From: Xylophilus sp. GW821-FHT01B05
GTDB taxonomy: Bacteria; Pseudomonadota; Gammaproteobacteria; Burkholderiales; Burkholderiaceae_C
NCBI GenBank assembly: GCA_038961845.1
Contig: CP152408.1
Span: 4,402,001-4,466,000, forward strand
DNA: 64,000 nucleotides
Direction: 5' to 3'
Shown here: one piece after another, positions 36,923 through 45,084 of the stretch
Layout: the number at the start of each line of letters is the position of its first letter
Position numbering within the stretch: position 1 is the stretch's first letter
Notes under the pieces: model-generated
Database searches by the model: none
What the model was told of the DNA's origin: nothing
The model's input: only the letters and a program-made list of their open reading frames with translations
Program-made: the position numbers and the translations under genes

Positions 36923-37960
36923 ATGCCCTCCATAGACAAGCACCGCAGGCAACTCCTGCACGGCATGGCCGGCGCCATGGCGATCCCGGCGCTCGGGGCC
37001 TGCGGCATGGGCCACGCGGCCGGCGCCGCACCGCCGTCGGTCGACGCCGCGATACGCGATTTTGCAAAGCTGCAGCCGGACACCACGAGTGCGCTGGTGC
37101 AGGTTGATGCCCCGCTCGGCGGATGGTCCGCCGGGCACCAGCCGGGCAAGCAGATCTTCGTCGGCAGCGCGGTCAAGACCTTCATCCTCGCCCAGTTCCT
37201 GCGCGATGCGGAGCAGTTGCGCGACAACATCTCCGAGAGCGCCGCCTGCACCATCGACGACGAGTACCGCTCGCCGGGAAGCGCCGTGTTGGGCGATCTC
37301 AGCGGCACGACGGCCTGGCGCAACGTGCTGGAGGCCATGATTTCTCACAGCGACAACACGGCCACCGACCTGGCCCTTGCACGCGTGGGGCCGGATCGCG
37401 TGCGCGCGCTGATCGCGCAGGCCGGGCTCTCGAACACGCAAATTCCAGACTCCACGCGCCGACTGTTCTCGTACCTGGCCGGTGCGCCCGCGGGCACCGA
37501 TCTCGGCTGGTCGGGCATGCAGCGGCTGGCGCGCGGCGACAGCATGGGCTACACCGAGCGTGACGACGTGATCAATGCGCAGCAGTCCATGCTGAGCACC
37601 GCCGAGGACATGGTGCGCTGGTATGGCAATGCGCTCTCCGGGCGCTACTTCACGCAGGCAAAGTCGCGCACGGAGTTCAAACGCATCTCGTCCATGGCCG
37701 ACGCCATGTCCTCCGTAGTGCCCGAGGGGCTGGAGGCCTACGGCAAGGGTGGGAGCATTGACTGGCGTGACTTTCACTGCATCGCCGTGCCGGGCCAGAT
37801 GCTGGTCGACCGTGTTCCGGTGAACTTCTGCTTTGTGCTGAATTGGCGCGCTGGCGACTCGACCAGCATCACCCGCCTGCCCGATTTTGTCGCTGCAGTG
37901 TCGGCCGTTCTCTCTTCCACTGAACAGGCCGTTCGCTCTGCGGGCCTCACCCGGTCATGA
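36923..37960 (+). CDS. Serine hydrolase of the class A beta-lactamase fold, exported
   Basis: 345 residues. The N-terminus has paired arginines (KHRRQLLHGMAGAM) and a possible lipobox LGAC, so export by Tat or Sec as a lipoprotein is likely. Active-site motifs follow: SxxK as SAVK (GSAVKTF), SDN (SHSDNTATD) and a KGG in place of KTG (YGKGGS). The start with AAGGAA ten bases upstream is chosen; an ATG at 36896 that overlaps the DUF4150 stop is an alternative. It could be a beta-lactamase-like enzyme, a peptidoglycan hydrolase or a secreted effector. The link to the PAAR-like frame favours the last, weakly. Confidence 0.75.
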   Translation: MPSIDKHRRQLLHGMAGAMAIPALGACGMGHAAGAAPPSVDAAIRDFAKLQPDTTSALVQVDAPLGGWSAGHQPGKQIFVGSAVKTFILAQFLRDAEQLRDNISESAACTIDDEYRSPGSAVLGDLSGTTAWRNVLEAMISHSDNTATDLALARVGPDRVRALIAQAGLSNTQIPDSTRRLFSYLAGAPAGTDLGWSGMQRLARGDSMGYTERDDVINAQQSMLSTAEDMVRWYGNALSGRYFTQAKSRTEFKRISSMADAMSSVVPEGLEAYGKGGSIDWRDFHCIAVPGQMLVDRVPVNFCFVLNWRAGDSTSITRLPDFVAAVSAVLSSTEQAVRSAGLTRS

Positions 37961-38340
37961 CGTTGACGAGCCTTCCCTTCGCCCATCTGTCGCAACGCGG
38001 CGCCCTGCGCGCCGCTGCGCCCGCCGCCGTGGTGCGGGGAATTACCGGCTGCGGCGGCAGCTCTGCGCAATCGCTCCAAGTCGACGCTGCAGCCCTCGCC
38101 GCCGAAGCGGTAGCGGTAGTGCGCGGGCGCGTAGTCGTGGGCCACAGCTTCGATACAAAGCTGCGCACGCTCGAACACCGGCGGCGCAATCTCACCTTCG
38201 GCGGGGCCACCGCCGAGCATGGAACCCATGCCTGCCCCAGAACGAAGGCATGGGCGCCCAGGCCGTCTCGCCGCGGCGCGGCTGTGCGCGCGTGGTCACC
38301 GCCTGCGTCTGCGTGACGGCCTGTACGCGCACCACGGTGC
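37961..38340. other. 380 bases with conflicting open frames
   Basis: Both strands show open, high-GC3 frames here. One on the plus strand starts at 37957 (MTLTSLPFAH) and one on the minus strand covers 38229-37950 (with FERAQLCIEAVAHDYAPAH). Neither has a ribosome site or a recognised family, and they cannot both be real. This is probably part of the damaged region that continues to 38815. Confidence 0.4.
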
Positions 38341-38583
38341 GTCCTCTTCGAGAACGAGTTGGAGACGCTGCAAGGCTATCCGGGTGCAAATGGCATCGTG
38401 AACTTCGCAGAGGACTTCCGCGCCGGGGCCCATGTGTTCGGGGCCAGCGACTTCCCGGCGCCACGGGATCGACTCTCTGCGCTGCAAGTGCCCCGCATCA
38501 ACGTGCGCTACGACTTCGAGGGACAGGACGAACTATTGAAGACCACCGGCCGCATCGCGGATGCTTCTGCGCCGCCGCGATGA
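38341..38583 (+). pseudogene. Protein-coding fragment, C-terminal-like, upstream part missing
   Basis: The frame reads VLFENELETLQGYPGANGIV ... DFPAPRDRLSALQVPRINVR ... KTTGRIADASAPPR and has coherent codon use, but no start codon with a ribosome site. Upstream coding-like sequence (RLRDGLYAHHG) is in another frame, and the next fragment continues in a third frame, so the gene appears frameshifted. The family is not recognised; type VI lipase-effector tails are one weak idea from the neighbouring PAAR-like frame. Confidence 0.4.
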
Positions 38584-38815
38584 ACTGGCCACAGAAAGGC
38601 AGCGCCTTGCTGCCCAGCAGATCAGCGACGCGCAGGCACTCATCGAGGTCCGGGCGCCCGGCGCGCAGGGCGAACCGCTGCTCGAGGTAAGCGTGCCGCC
38701 GCGTATCGGCGCCTGCTGGAGCAGCGACAGCCGCATCCGGTCACCGCAAACCCTGCAGGCCATGTTCGGGGCCCTGCTCGATGCATCCGCCCCGCAGGAA
38801 GCGGCGCCGCCATGA
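38561..38815 (+). pseudogene. Protein-coding fragment following the previous one in another frame
   Basis: 84 codons with the protein-like stretch DELATERQRLAAQQISDAQA and PGAQGEPLLEVSVPPRIG. It starts inside the end of the preceding fragment and is shifted against it, so together they look like one broken gene. No family recognised. Confidence 0.4.
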
Positions 38816-39196
38816 GGCCTTCAGGACCATCCCTTTCAGGGTCTTAGTTCTTTGCGCTTGTAAAGCGGTCAAATTGGTAGCGGAGCAGTTCGCGCCTCCC
38901 ATGGCCCGCAAAGCAGGCGAAACACCCGGGCAAAGGTGTCGTGTGAGGCGATGCCCAAGGGCAAGGACCTTGAGCGCCACAGTCTTCGGGGCGCCTACCT
39001 AATTTCGGGTATTCCCAGCGACCGCGGATACACGTAAAACAGGCCAAGAAGACAGCAGCACGGCAGTGCGCCCCTGCGGCCGCTCCGAAGTGGCCGCCAA
39101 GCAGCCACGCGAAAGGACGCGCCCGCTGTGCAAAAGCCCTCACTTGCTCACGTTATAAGCAGCCCTCTCTGAGAGGTGCTTTCGTTTCGAATTGCC
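38816..39196. other. Intergenic stretch, nothing recognised
   Basis: 381 bases upstream of the response regulator. No gene, clear terminator or strong promoter pair seen. Confidence 0.6.
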
Positions 39197-39931
39197 ATGC
39201 CACCCTCTGCCGATGTAACCATGCAACGAATATTGATCCTCGACGACGATCCGTTGGCACGCATGCGAATACGCCGTATCGTGAAACGCATACGACCTGA
39301 GGCTGTGTGCACCGAAGTGGCTTCCCTGGCGCAGGCGATGACCCTGCTCGAATCCTGCACCTTCCAGCTTGCCTTGGTCGACATCGGTCTGCCCGATGGG
39401 AACGGCATCGAACTGCTCGAATGGCTGCAATGCCGCGCGCCGCAAACGGAGACGGTGATCATCTCGGGCCAAGGAGACGACGCGACGGTCCTGCATGCGA
39501 TTCGTGCAGGCGCCGTTGGCTATCTCCAGAAGTATGGCGACGACACCGAGATCGAACTGTCACTCGCCAGCCTGCAACGCGGCGGCGCCCCGATTGATCC
39601 GATCATTGCACGGCGCATTCTCGCGATGATCAGCATGCCCCTAACGCCGCCGACACCCGAGGCGCCGATCCACATACCCGCGGCCATTTGGACGAAATCT
39701 GCATCCAACCCCAAAGGCAGATCGGACACGCCGCAGCCCAGTCTGAGCGAGCGCGAGACAGCCGTCCTGAAGCTCATCGCCCAAGGCTGCAGCAACCCCG
39801 AGATTGCAACGCTGTTGTTCGTCTCTATCAACACCATCGAATGCCACGCCAAGAACATCTATCGCAAGCTCGCCGTGCATTCCCGATCAGCCGCGGTACA
39901 CAGCGCACGCACCAGCGGCCTGCTGGGATGA
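39197..39931 (+). CDS. LuxR/NarL family response regulator
   Basis: 244 residues. The receiver domain (about 9-125) has the acidic pair LDDDP, the phosphoacceptor Asp in ALVDIGLPDG, a Ser in IISGQ and the conserved Lys in YLQKYGDD. A linker of about 50 residues leads to a LuxR-type helix-turn-helix (LSERETAVLKLIAQGCSNPE in part, NTIECHAKNIYRKL). The ATG at 39197 (MPPSAD) or 39221 (MQRILI) may be the start; neither has a good ribosome site. No sensor kinase is adjacent, so it is an orphan. It converges on the fatty acid hydroxylase gene. Confidence 0.88.
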   Translation: MPPSADVTMQRILILDDDPLARMRIRRIVKRIRPEAVCTEVASLAQAMTLLESCTFQLALVDIGLPDGNGIELLEWLQCRAPQTETVIISGQGDDATVLHAIRAGAVGYLQKYGDDTEIELSLASLQRGGAPIDPIIARRILAMISMPLTPPTPEAPIHIPAAIWTKSASNPKGRSDTPQPSLSERETAVLKLIAQGCSNPEIATLLFVSINTIECHAKNIYRKLAVHSRSAAVHSARTSGLLG

Positions 39932-40030
39932 CCCTTTCCGGGCATCACACGCATCGTGGGCTAAACAAGCGGCTCCGCGCCTGCGCCCCGCGTGCCGCTG
40001 CTTACCGCTTTCGCGATGCGCACGCCCTTT

Positions 40031-40903
40031 TCATTGCGCGGCTTTGCGCGCCTGCCGGGTCGTCTGGGAGCTACCGTCCGGACTCCACCCGGGAGGCTGG
40101 AAGAGATAGTTGAAAACGTCCGACACGCTGCGTGCCTTCTTCAGATCCTTCGCAATGCCCCACCATTCGTGAAAGGCAATGCGCACAGGATTGAAAGTCT
40201 CGATGTTCTTCGTCAGTCCGAAGTGGGGGGTCACCGATTCCGGGGTGAACGTTCCGAACATGCGGTCCCATATCGACAGAGTGCCTGCGTAGTTCTTGTC
40301 GAGATACTCGAAATTGCTGCCGTGGTGCACTCGATGTTGCGACGGCGTATTGAAGATCGCCTCGAACCAGCCGGGCATCCGTTTCACGGCCTGCGTGTGG
40401 ATCCAGAACTGGTACATGAGGCTGGCGGACTGCATGAAGAGGATCATCTTCGGATGAAAACCAATCAGTGGCATCCACGCCCAGAACAGGAAAGTACCGC
40501 TGATGGTGCCGGTCCAAGTCTGACGCAAAGCCACCGAGAGGTTGTACCTCTCCGAAGAGTGATGCACTGAATGCGAAGCCCAGAACCAGCGCACCTCGTG
40601 ACTGAACCGATGGAACCAGTAGTAGCTGAAGTCATCAGCCAGGAAGCACAGTGCCCACGCCCACCACACGGCAGTGGGAATCGAGAAGAAACGATATTGA
40701 TAGAGCCAGCTCAGAAAGAACAACATCGCGCTGGCGCTGAGCAACGCGACAACCAGGTTTCCGAGGCCCATCACCACATTGGCCCACGCGTCTTGCGATG
40801 CGTAGAGCTGGCTGCGCACCTTGAACGAATAGGCGATCTCGACCCCGATCAACAGGGCGAAAGCCGGCAGCGCAAAAAGAATGATGTCAGGAAGATCGTG
40901 CAT
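40031..40903 (-). CDS. Sterol desaturase/fatty acid hydroxylase superfamily protein
   Basis: 290-residue membrane di-iron enzyme. The histidine boxes are HRFSH (HX3H), HSVHH (HX2HH) and a late HRVHH, which hold the two irons. About four hydrophobic segments surround them. Family members hydroxylate or desaturate lipids using oxygen. There is no redox partner next door. The upstream gap carries a CGGAATTCCG palindrome. The orphan response regulator is convergent and need not be related. Confidence 0.88.
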   Translation of the reverse strand: MHDLPDIILFALPAFALLIGVEIAYSFKVRSQLYASQDAWANVVMGLGNLVVALLSASAMLFFLSWLYQYRFFSIPTAVWWAWALCFLADDFSYYWFHRFSHEVRWFWASHSVHHSSERYNLSVALRQTWTGTISGTFLFWAWMPLIGFHPKMILFMQSASLMYQFWIHTQAVKRMPGWFEAIFNTPSQHRVHHGSNFEYLDKNYAGTLSIWDRMFGTFTPESVTPHFGLTKNIETFNPVRIAFHEWWGIAKDLKKARSVSDVFNYLFQPPGWSPDGSSQTTRQARKAAQ

Positions 40904-41258
40904 TGGCAGCTCGGCACCGTAAGCTTCAATCGCTTGATCTTCGTACCGCCCATGCTGCTTGGAAATAACGGAATTCCGTGAATTTCAGTACGCTGGCACG
41001 ACTCCACACCAGTTCGTCCGGATTGAGATCGGGTGCCCGCCCGGCAGGAGGTGCATGCGTGGGTCGCCTCTGCAAGTACGACTGAGAGTAGTCGACTGCT
41101 GGAGGCTTGCAGGGGCCGAGCAATGCCGCCTTGCTGCCGGGCATGTGGGCTGCACCGTGCTCGAGGCGGAGCAAGAAACTCTGCCAAGCACAAAAATAAA
41201 ACGCGCAGGGCGCCTTGCCCACCCTGCCTGCAAACCCGCATGGATACAGGGTTTCCGG
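40904..41258. other. Intergenic stretch with a palindrome and the tRNA-Ser terminator
   Basis: 355 bases without a gene. CGGAATTCCG at 40969-40978 is a ten-base perfect palindrome shared with 36156-36165 and lies 66 bases before the hydroxylase start. The terminator at 41192-41227 is listed separately. Confidence 0.55.
41192..41227 (-). terminator. Rho-independent terminator of tRNA-Ser
   Basis: On the minus strand GCAGGG pairs with CCCTGC and is followed by GCG and TTTTATTTTTG. It lies about 30 bases after the tRNA-Ser 3' end. Confidence 0.7.
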
Positions 41259-41345
41259 CGGAAGCGGTGAGATTCGAACTCACGGATGTCGTTAAACATC
41301 GCCAGTTTTCAAGACTGGTGCATTCAACCGCTCTGCCACGCTTCC
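41259..41345 (-). tRNA. tRNA-Ser (UGA)
   Basis: 87 bases without CCA: acceptor GGAAGCG/CGCTTCC, anticodon TGA in the loop CTTGAAA, a long class II variable arm and T-loop TTCGAAT. The genome reads CCG where CCA would be, so the 3' CCA must be added after transcription, unlike the other tRNAs in the window. Confidence 0.95.
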
Positions 41346-41383
41346 GGAAGAGGGAGCCGCGATTCTAACGGCCCCGCGAGGCC

Positions 41384-42622
41384 TCAATCGGGCAGGAACA
41401 GCGACTGCAGGTCGCTGAGGAAATCAAAACCCTTTTCGGTCGGTTGCGCGCGTTGGAAGTCGCGCTGCAGCAGGCCACGGCGCTCGGCTTCGGCCAGGGC
41501 TGGGCCGATGGCGGCCAGCGACAGGCCGGTGCGGTCGGCAAAGTCCTGCAGCAGGAAACCTTCGCGCAGGCGCAGGGCGTTGAGCATGAATTCGAACGGC
41601 AGCTCGGCACGCTTGACTTCGTTTTCCTGCGCGATGGCGTTGCCGGCCAGTGCGCGCTCCATGTAGAGCGCCGGCTCGCGCACGCGCACTTGGCGCACCA
41701 CCCGGTGGGCAAAGCTGAGCTTGCCGTGCGCGCCTGCGCCAATGCCCAGGTAGTCGCCAAACTGCCAGTAGTTGAGGTTGTGGAAGCAGCCGTGGCCGGG
41801 CTTGGCGTAGGCGGATATCTCGTAGCGCGCCAGGCCCGCCGCCGTGGTCATCTCGGTGACGCAGTCGAGCATGGCGTAGGCGGTGTCGTCCTCGGGCACG
41901 ACTGGCGGGAACTTGGCGAAGTAGGTGTTGGGCTCGATGGTGAGGTGGTAGATCGAGATGTGCGGCGGCCCCAGCGCCAGCGCGGTGGCCACGTCGTCTT
42001 CGAGCTGGGCCATGCTCTGGCCCGGCAGCGCATACATCAGGTCGAGGTTGAAGGTGTCGAACGATGCCGCCGCCTCTTCCACCGCAGCCAGCGCCTGGGC
42101 GCGGTCGTGCACGCGGCCCAGGGCCTGCAGGTGCGCATCGTTGAAGCTCTGCACGCCCACCGACAGGCGCGTGACGCCCGCCGAACGAAAGGCGCGAAAG
42201 CGGTCGCGCTCGAAGGTGCCGGGGTTGGCTTCGAGCGTGATCTCGGCATCAGCGGCAAGCCGTACCCGCGCGCGGATGGCGCCAATCAGGCGCTCGATGG
42301 CCTCGGGCGAGAACAGGCTGGGCGTGCCGCCGCCAAAGAACACGCTCTGCACCGTGCGGCCCCAGATCAGCGGCAGCGAGGCCTCCAGGTCGGCCACCAA
42401 GGCGTCGACATAGCGTTGCTCGGGCACGGCATGGCCGCCCTCGCGCAGCTCGTGCGAGTTGAAGTCGCAGTACGGGCACTTCTTGAGGCACCAGGGCAGG
42501 TGCACGTAAAGCGACAGCGGCGGCAGCGCGCCCAGCTGCAGCGTGCCGGGGCGCATGTAGTGCTGCGGGTCCGGCAGGCTGCCGGCTGCGGGCGCGGCTG
42601 CCGGCGTGATGGGGATCGTCAC
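41384..42622 (-). CDS. hemW: Radical SAM heme chaperone HemW
   Basis: 412 residues. The 4Fe-4S/SAM motif CLKKCPYC with the following DFNSH is the HemW form of CxxxCxxC plus a fourth Cys-free turn. FFGGGTPS and the HemW C-terminal domain (from about 300) follow. HemW inserts heme into respiratory enzymes; it was long misnamed coproporphyrinogen oxidase. Two GTG codons are possible starts; the one at 42622 has GGGAG at eight bases and is preferred over 42628. rdgB lies upstream across a repeat-like gap, matching the common rph-rdgB-hemW order. Confidence 0.94.
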   Translation of the reverse strand: MTIPITPAAAPAAGSLPDPQHYMRPGTLQLGALPPLSLYVHLPWCLKKCPYCDFNSHELREGGHAVPEQRYVDALVADLEASLPLIWGRTVQSVFFGGGTPSLFSPEAIERLIGAIRARVRLAADAEITLEANPGTFERDRFRAFRSAGVTRLSVGVQSFNDAHLQALGRVHDRAQALAAVEEAAASFDTFNLDLMYALPGQSMAQLEDDVATALALGPPHISIYHLTIEPNTYFAKFPPVVPEDDTAYAMLDCVTEMTTAAGLARYEISAYAKPGHGCFHNLNYWQFGDYLGIGAGAHGKLSFAHRVVRQVRVREPALYMERALAGNAIAQENEVKRAELPFEFMLNALRLREGFLLQDFADRTGLSLAAIGPALAEAERRGLLQRDFQRAQPTEKGFDFLSDLQSLFLPD

Positions 42623-42658
42623 GTCCACTGCTCCCTGATAGGCAGATCACACACCAAA

Positions 42659-42752
42659 AACACCGCGGAACCGGCTTTGCCGGGCCGCTGGTGTTGCCCC
42701 CTGCAAGGGGGTTGGCGCAGCGACACGAAGTGCGCGAAGACTGGGGGTGAGC
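42659..42752. repeat. Hairpin-rich intergenic repeat of Comamonadaceae type
   Basis: The gap between rdgB and hemW contains nested inverted repeats: AACACCGCGG with CCGCTGGTGTT, the small hairpin CCGGCTTTGCCGG, and CCCCCTGCAAGGGGG. It continues with GCGACACGAAGTGCGCGAAG. I recall near-identical gaps in Acidovorax-like genomes; this could not be checked here. Confidence 0.55.
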
Positions 42753-43355
42753 TCATTTCATCCAGCGCTCACGCACCAGCGCAAGCATCTGTTTGGCGGC
42801 AATGCCGCGATGGCTGTTGGCGTTCTTCACTTCGGCCGGCAGTTGGGCAAAGGTCTTGCCAAAGGCCGGCACGAACATCACGGGATCAAAACCGAAACCG
42901 CCGTCGCCGATCGGCTCGCGCGTGATCTCGCCGGCAACGCGGCCGGCCGCGATCAGGGGTTCGGGGTCGTCCACGCGGCGCACGCCCACCAGGGTGCTGA
43001 CCATGGCGGCGCGGCGGTCATCCACGCCGGCCATTTGCTCCAGCAAGGCGCGCACGTTGTTCTGGTCGCTCTTGGGGTAGCCGAACTGCATGGCGTAGTA
43101 GGCGGTATCCACGCCCGGCAGGCCACCAAAGGCCTCGACGCACAAACCAGCGTCGTCGGCGATGGCGGGCAGGCCGCTGACATGCGCCGCATGGCGCGCC
43201 TTGGCCAGCGCGTTCTCGACGAAGGTGCGATGCGGCTCATCTGCCTCGGGAATGTCCAGGTCGCCCTGGCGCAGCAGCTCCACGCCCAGCGGCGCGAACA
43301 TGGCTTGCAGTTCTGCCAGTTTCCCCCGGTTGTTGGATGCGAGTACGATTTTCAT
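42753..43355 (-). CDS. rdgB: dITP/XTP pyrophosphatase (RdgB/HAM1)
   Basis: 200 residues; removes deaminated purine nucleotides such as dITP and XTP from the pool. The start MKIVLASNNRGKLAEL and the later segments FVENALAKARHA, ADDAGLCVEAF and FGFDPVMFVP are hallmark parts of the family; the loop SHRG near the end contacts the base. The length is normal. It lies between rph and hemW, and a repeat copy separates it from rph. Confidence 0.96.
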   Translation of the reverse strand: MKIVLASNNRGKLAELQAMFAPLGVELLRQGDLDIPEADEPHRTFVENALAKARHAAHVSGLPAIADDAGLCVEAFGGLPGVDTAYYAMQFGYPKSDQNNVRALLEQMAGVDDRRAAMVSTLVGVRRVDDPEPLIAAGRVAGEITREPIGDGGFGFDPVMFVPAFGKTFAQLPAEVKNANSHRGIAAKQMLALVRERWMK

Positions 43356-43359
43356 AGTA

Positions 43360-43412
43360 AAAAGTGGCTCTAGCCCAGGCGCAGCCTGGGCTATTAGCTA
43401 TTAATTAGATAG
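43360..43412 (+). repeat. 53-base intergenic repeat, copy B
   Basis: Aligns to 35980-36032 (minus strand) with 34 of 53 positions identical. This copy contains a perfect inverted repeat AGCCCAGG/CCTGGGCT (43372-43392) and ends inside the last codons of rph, supplying its TAA stop. Confidence 0.6.
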
Positions 43413-44156
43413 TGCCTGCCGCTGCAGCAGCACCAGCTCGGCAATGCCCTTCTCGGCCAGCGCCAGCAGGCGGTCCATCTCGGCGCGGGTAAAGGCCGCG
43501 CCTTCGGCGGTGCCCTGCACTTCTATGTAGTGGCCGGCGCCGGTCATGACGACGTTCATGTCGGTGTCGCAGCCAGAGTCTTCGATGTATTCCAGATCCA
43601 GCAAAGGCACGCCATCGACGATGCCGACCGAGATCGCCGCCACGTGCTCGCGGATCGGCGAAGCCGAGAGCTTGCTCTGCGCCATGAGCTTGTTCACCGC
43701 ATCCTGCGCCGCGACAAAGGCGCCGGTGATGGCCGCAGTACGCGTGCCGCCGTCGGCCTGCAACACGTCGCAGTCGAGGTGGATGGTGCGCTCGCCCAGC
43801 GCCTTCAGGTCGAACACGGCGCGCAGCGAGCGGCCGATCAGGCGCTGGATCTCTTGCGTGCGGCCGCTTTGCTTGCCGCGTGCGGCCTCGCGGTCGCTGC
43901 GGGTGTGGGTGGAGCGCGGCAGCATGCCGTACTCGGCCGTGACCCAGCCCTCGCCCGAGCCGCGCTTGTGCGGCGGCACCTTTTCTTCGACCGAGGCGGT
44001 GCACAGCACACGGGTATTGCCAAACTCGATCAGCACCGAGCCTTCGGCATGGATGGTGTAGCCGCGCGTGATGCGCACGGGGCGCAGGGCGTCGGCAGCG
44101 CGACCGCTGCGCACATAGGAAGAAGCGGCAGCCGTGCTGCCAGTGGGATCGCTCAT
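43401..44156 (-). CDS. rph: Ribonuclease PH
   Basis: 251 residues; phosphorolytic 3'-5' exonuclease that trims tRNA ends. The core shows [20 protein letters not shown] in part, [33 protein letters not shown] in part and [13 protein letters not shown] in part, all typical. The start MSDPTG is used; a longer frame runs upstream but is low-complexity and overlaps the phosphatase gene. The stop lies in a dispersed repeat. Confidence 0.96.
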   Translation of the reverse strand: MSDPTGSTAAASSYVRSGRAADALRPVRITRGYTIHAEGSVLIEFGNTRVLCTASVEEKVPPHKRGSGEGWVTAEYGMLPRSTHTRSDREAARGKQSGRTQEIQRLIGRSLRAVFDLKALGERTIHLDCDVLQADGGTRTAAITGAFVAAQDAVNKLMAQSKLSASPIREHVAAISVGIVDGVPLLDLEYIEDSGCDTDMNVVMTGAGHYIEVQGTAEGAAFTRAEMDRLLALAEKGIAELVLLQRQALSN

Positions 44157-44184
44157 GGTGGTCCGGAAAGGAAAGAGGAAAGAA

Positions 44185-45084
44185 TCAGCGCCGCCGCGCC
44201 GCCGAGCGCCGGATGGCCTCGTTGATCTCGGCAATGGAGCGCTCGATGGCGGCGTCGTCCAGGTCATCGGCCGAGCCGTCGGGCACGCCGGCCTGGATGG
44301 TCGAGGCAAAGACCCCGTCACCGATGGTGTCGGTGGATATGCCACGCGTGGGCTCGAAGTCAGGGGCTTCCCACTCGAGCGCCACGGCGGTGACATTGTC
44401 GCTGCTTGGCCCGGCGTTGCGCAGAGCGCGCTCCACCAGCTCGGGTACGGCCGAGGCCACCGGGTGGGCGCCGACCACGCTGGCGATCTCGGTGTCGCTC
44501 AGCATGTCCCACAGCCCATCGGAGCACAGCAGGATGCGGTCGCCGCTCTGCAGCGGCATGGGCGCCGCCACGTCGAACAAAGGCCGCGTGGGCGAGCCCA
44601 GGCAGGTGAACAGCACGTTGCGGTTGGACTGCGGCGGGCGAAACGAGGTGATCTCGCGGCGCTCGGTGTACGAGTGGTCGCGCGTGCGGGTCACCAGGCT
44701 GCCATTGCGCACCAGGTACAGGCGCGAATCACCGCAATGCGCCCAGGTCGCCTGCCCGTCCTGCAACACGGCCACCACCAGCGTGGTGCGCGGCGAATCC
44801 AGCAAGCCCTTGGACGATGCATAACGCAGCAATTGCTGGTGCGCCGCCAAAACCGCCTCGTTCAGAAAGCCGGACACATCCGCCAGCCCCGGCTTGGCAT
44901 AGCGCTGAAACAAGGCAGACACCGTCTGCAGCGCCAGCTGCGCGGCCACCTCGCCCTCGGGGTGCCCGCCCATGCCGTCGGCCAGCACGAACAGGCCGGC
45001 CTGCCGGGTGTAGCAGTAGCCCATGCGGTCTTCATTGAGCTCGCGGCCGCCCTTGCGGCTGACCTGGAAAACGGAGAATTTCAT
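44185..45084 (-). CDS. PP2C-type serine/threonine phosphatase
   Basis: 299 residues. The metal-binding motifs ADGMGG (near residue 36), GDSR, SDGLWD and the late SSDNVTAV are complete, so it should be an active metal-dependent phosphatase. A charged tail of about 50 residues follows the domain. Its ATG overlaps the kinase stop as ATGA, so kinase and phosphatase are made together and probably act on the same targets. Resemblance to the type VI PppA/PpkA pair is only general; no type VI structural genes adjoin. Confidence 0.92.
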   Translation of the reverse strand: MKFSVFQVSRKGGRELNEDRMGYCYTRQAGLFVLADGMGGHPEGEVAAQLALQTVSALFQRYAKPGLADVSGFLNEAVLAAHQQLLRYASSKGLLDSPRTTLVVAVLQDGQATWAHCGDSRLYLVRNGSLVTRTRDHSYTERREITSFRPPQSNRNVLFTCLGSPTRPLFDVAAPMPLQSGDRILLCSDGLWDMLSDTEIASVVGAHPVASAVPELVERALRNAGPSSDNVTAVALEWEAPDFEPTRGISTDTIGDGVFASTIQAGVPDGSADDLDDAAIERSIAEINEAIRRSAARRR

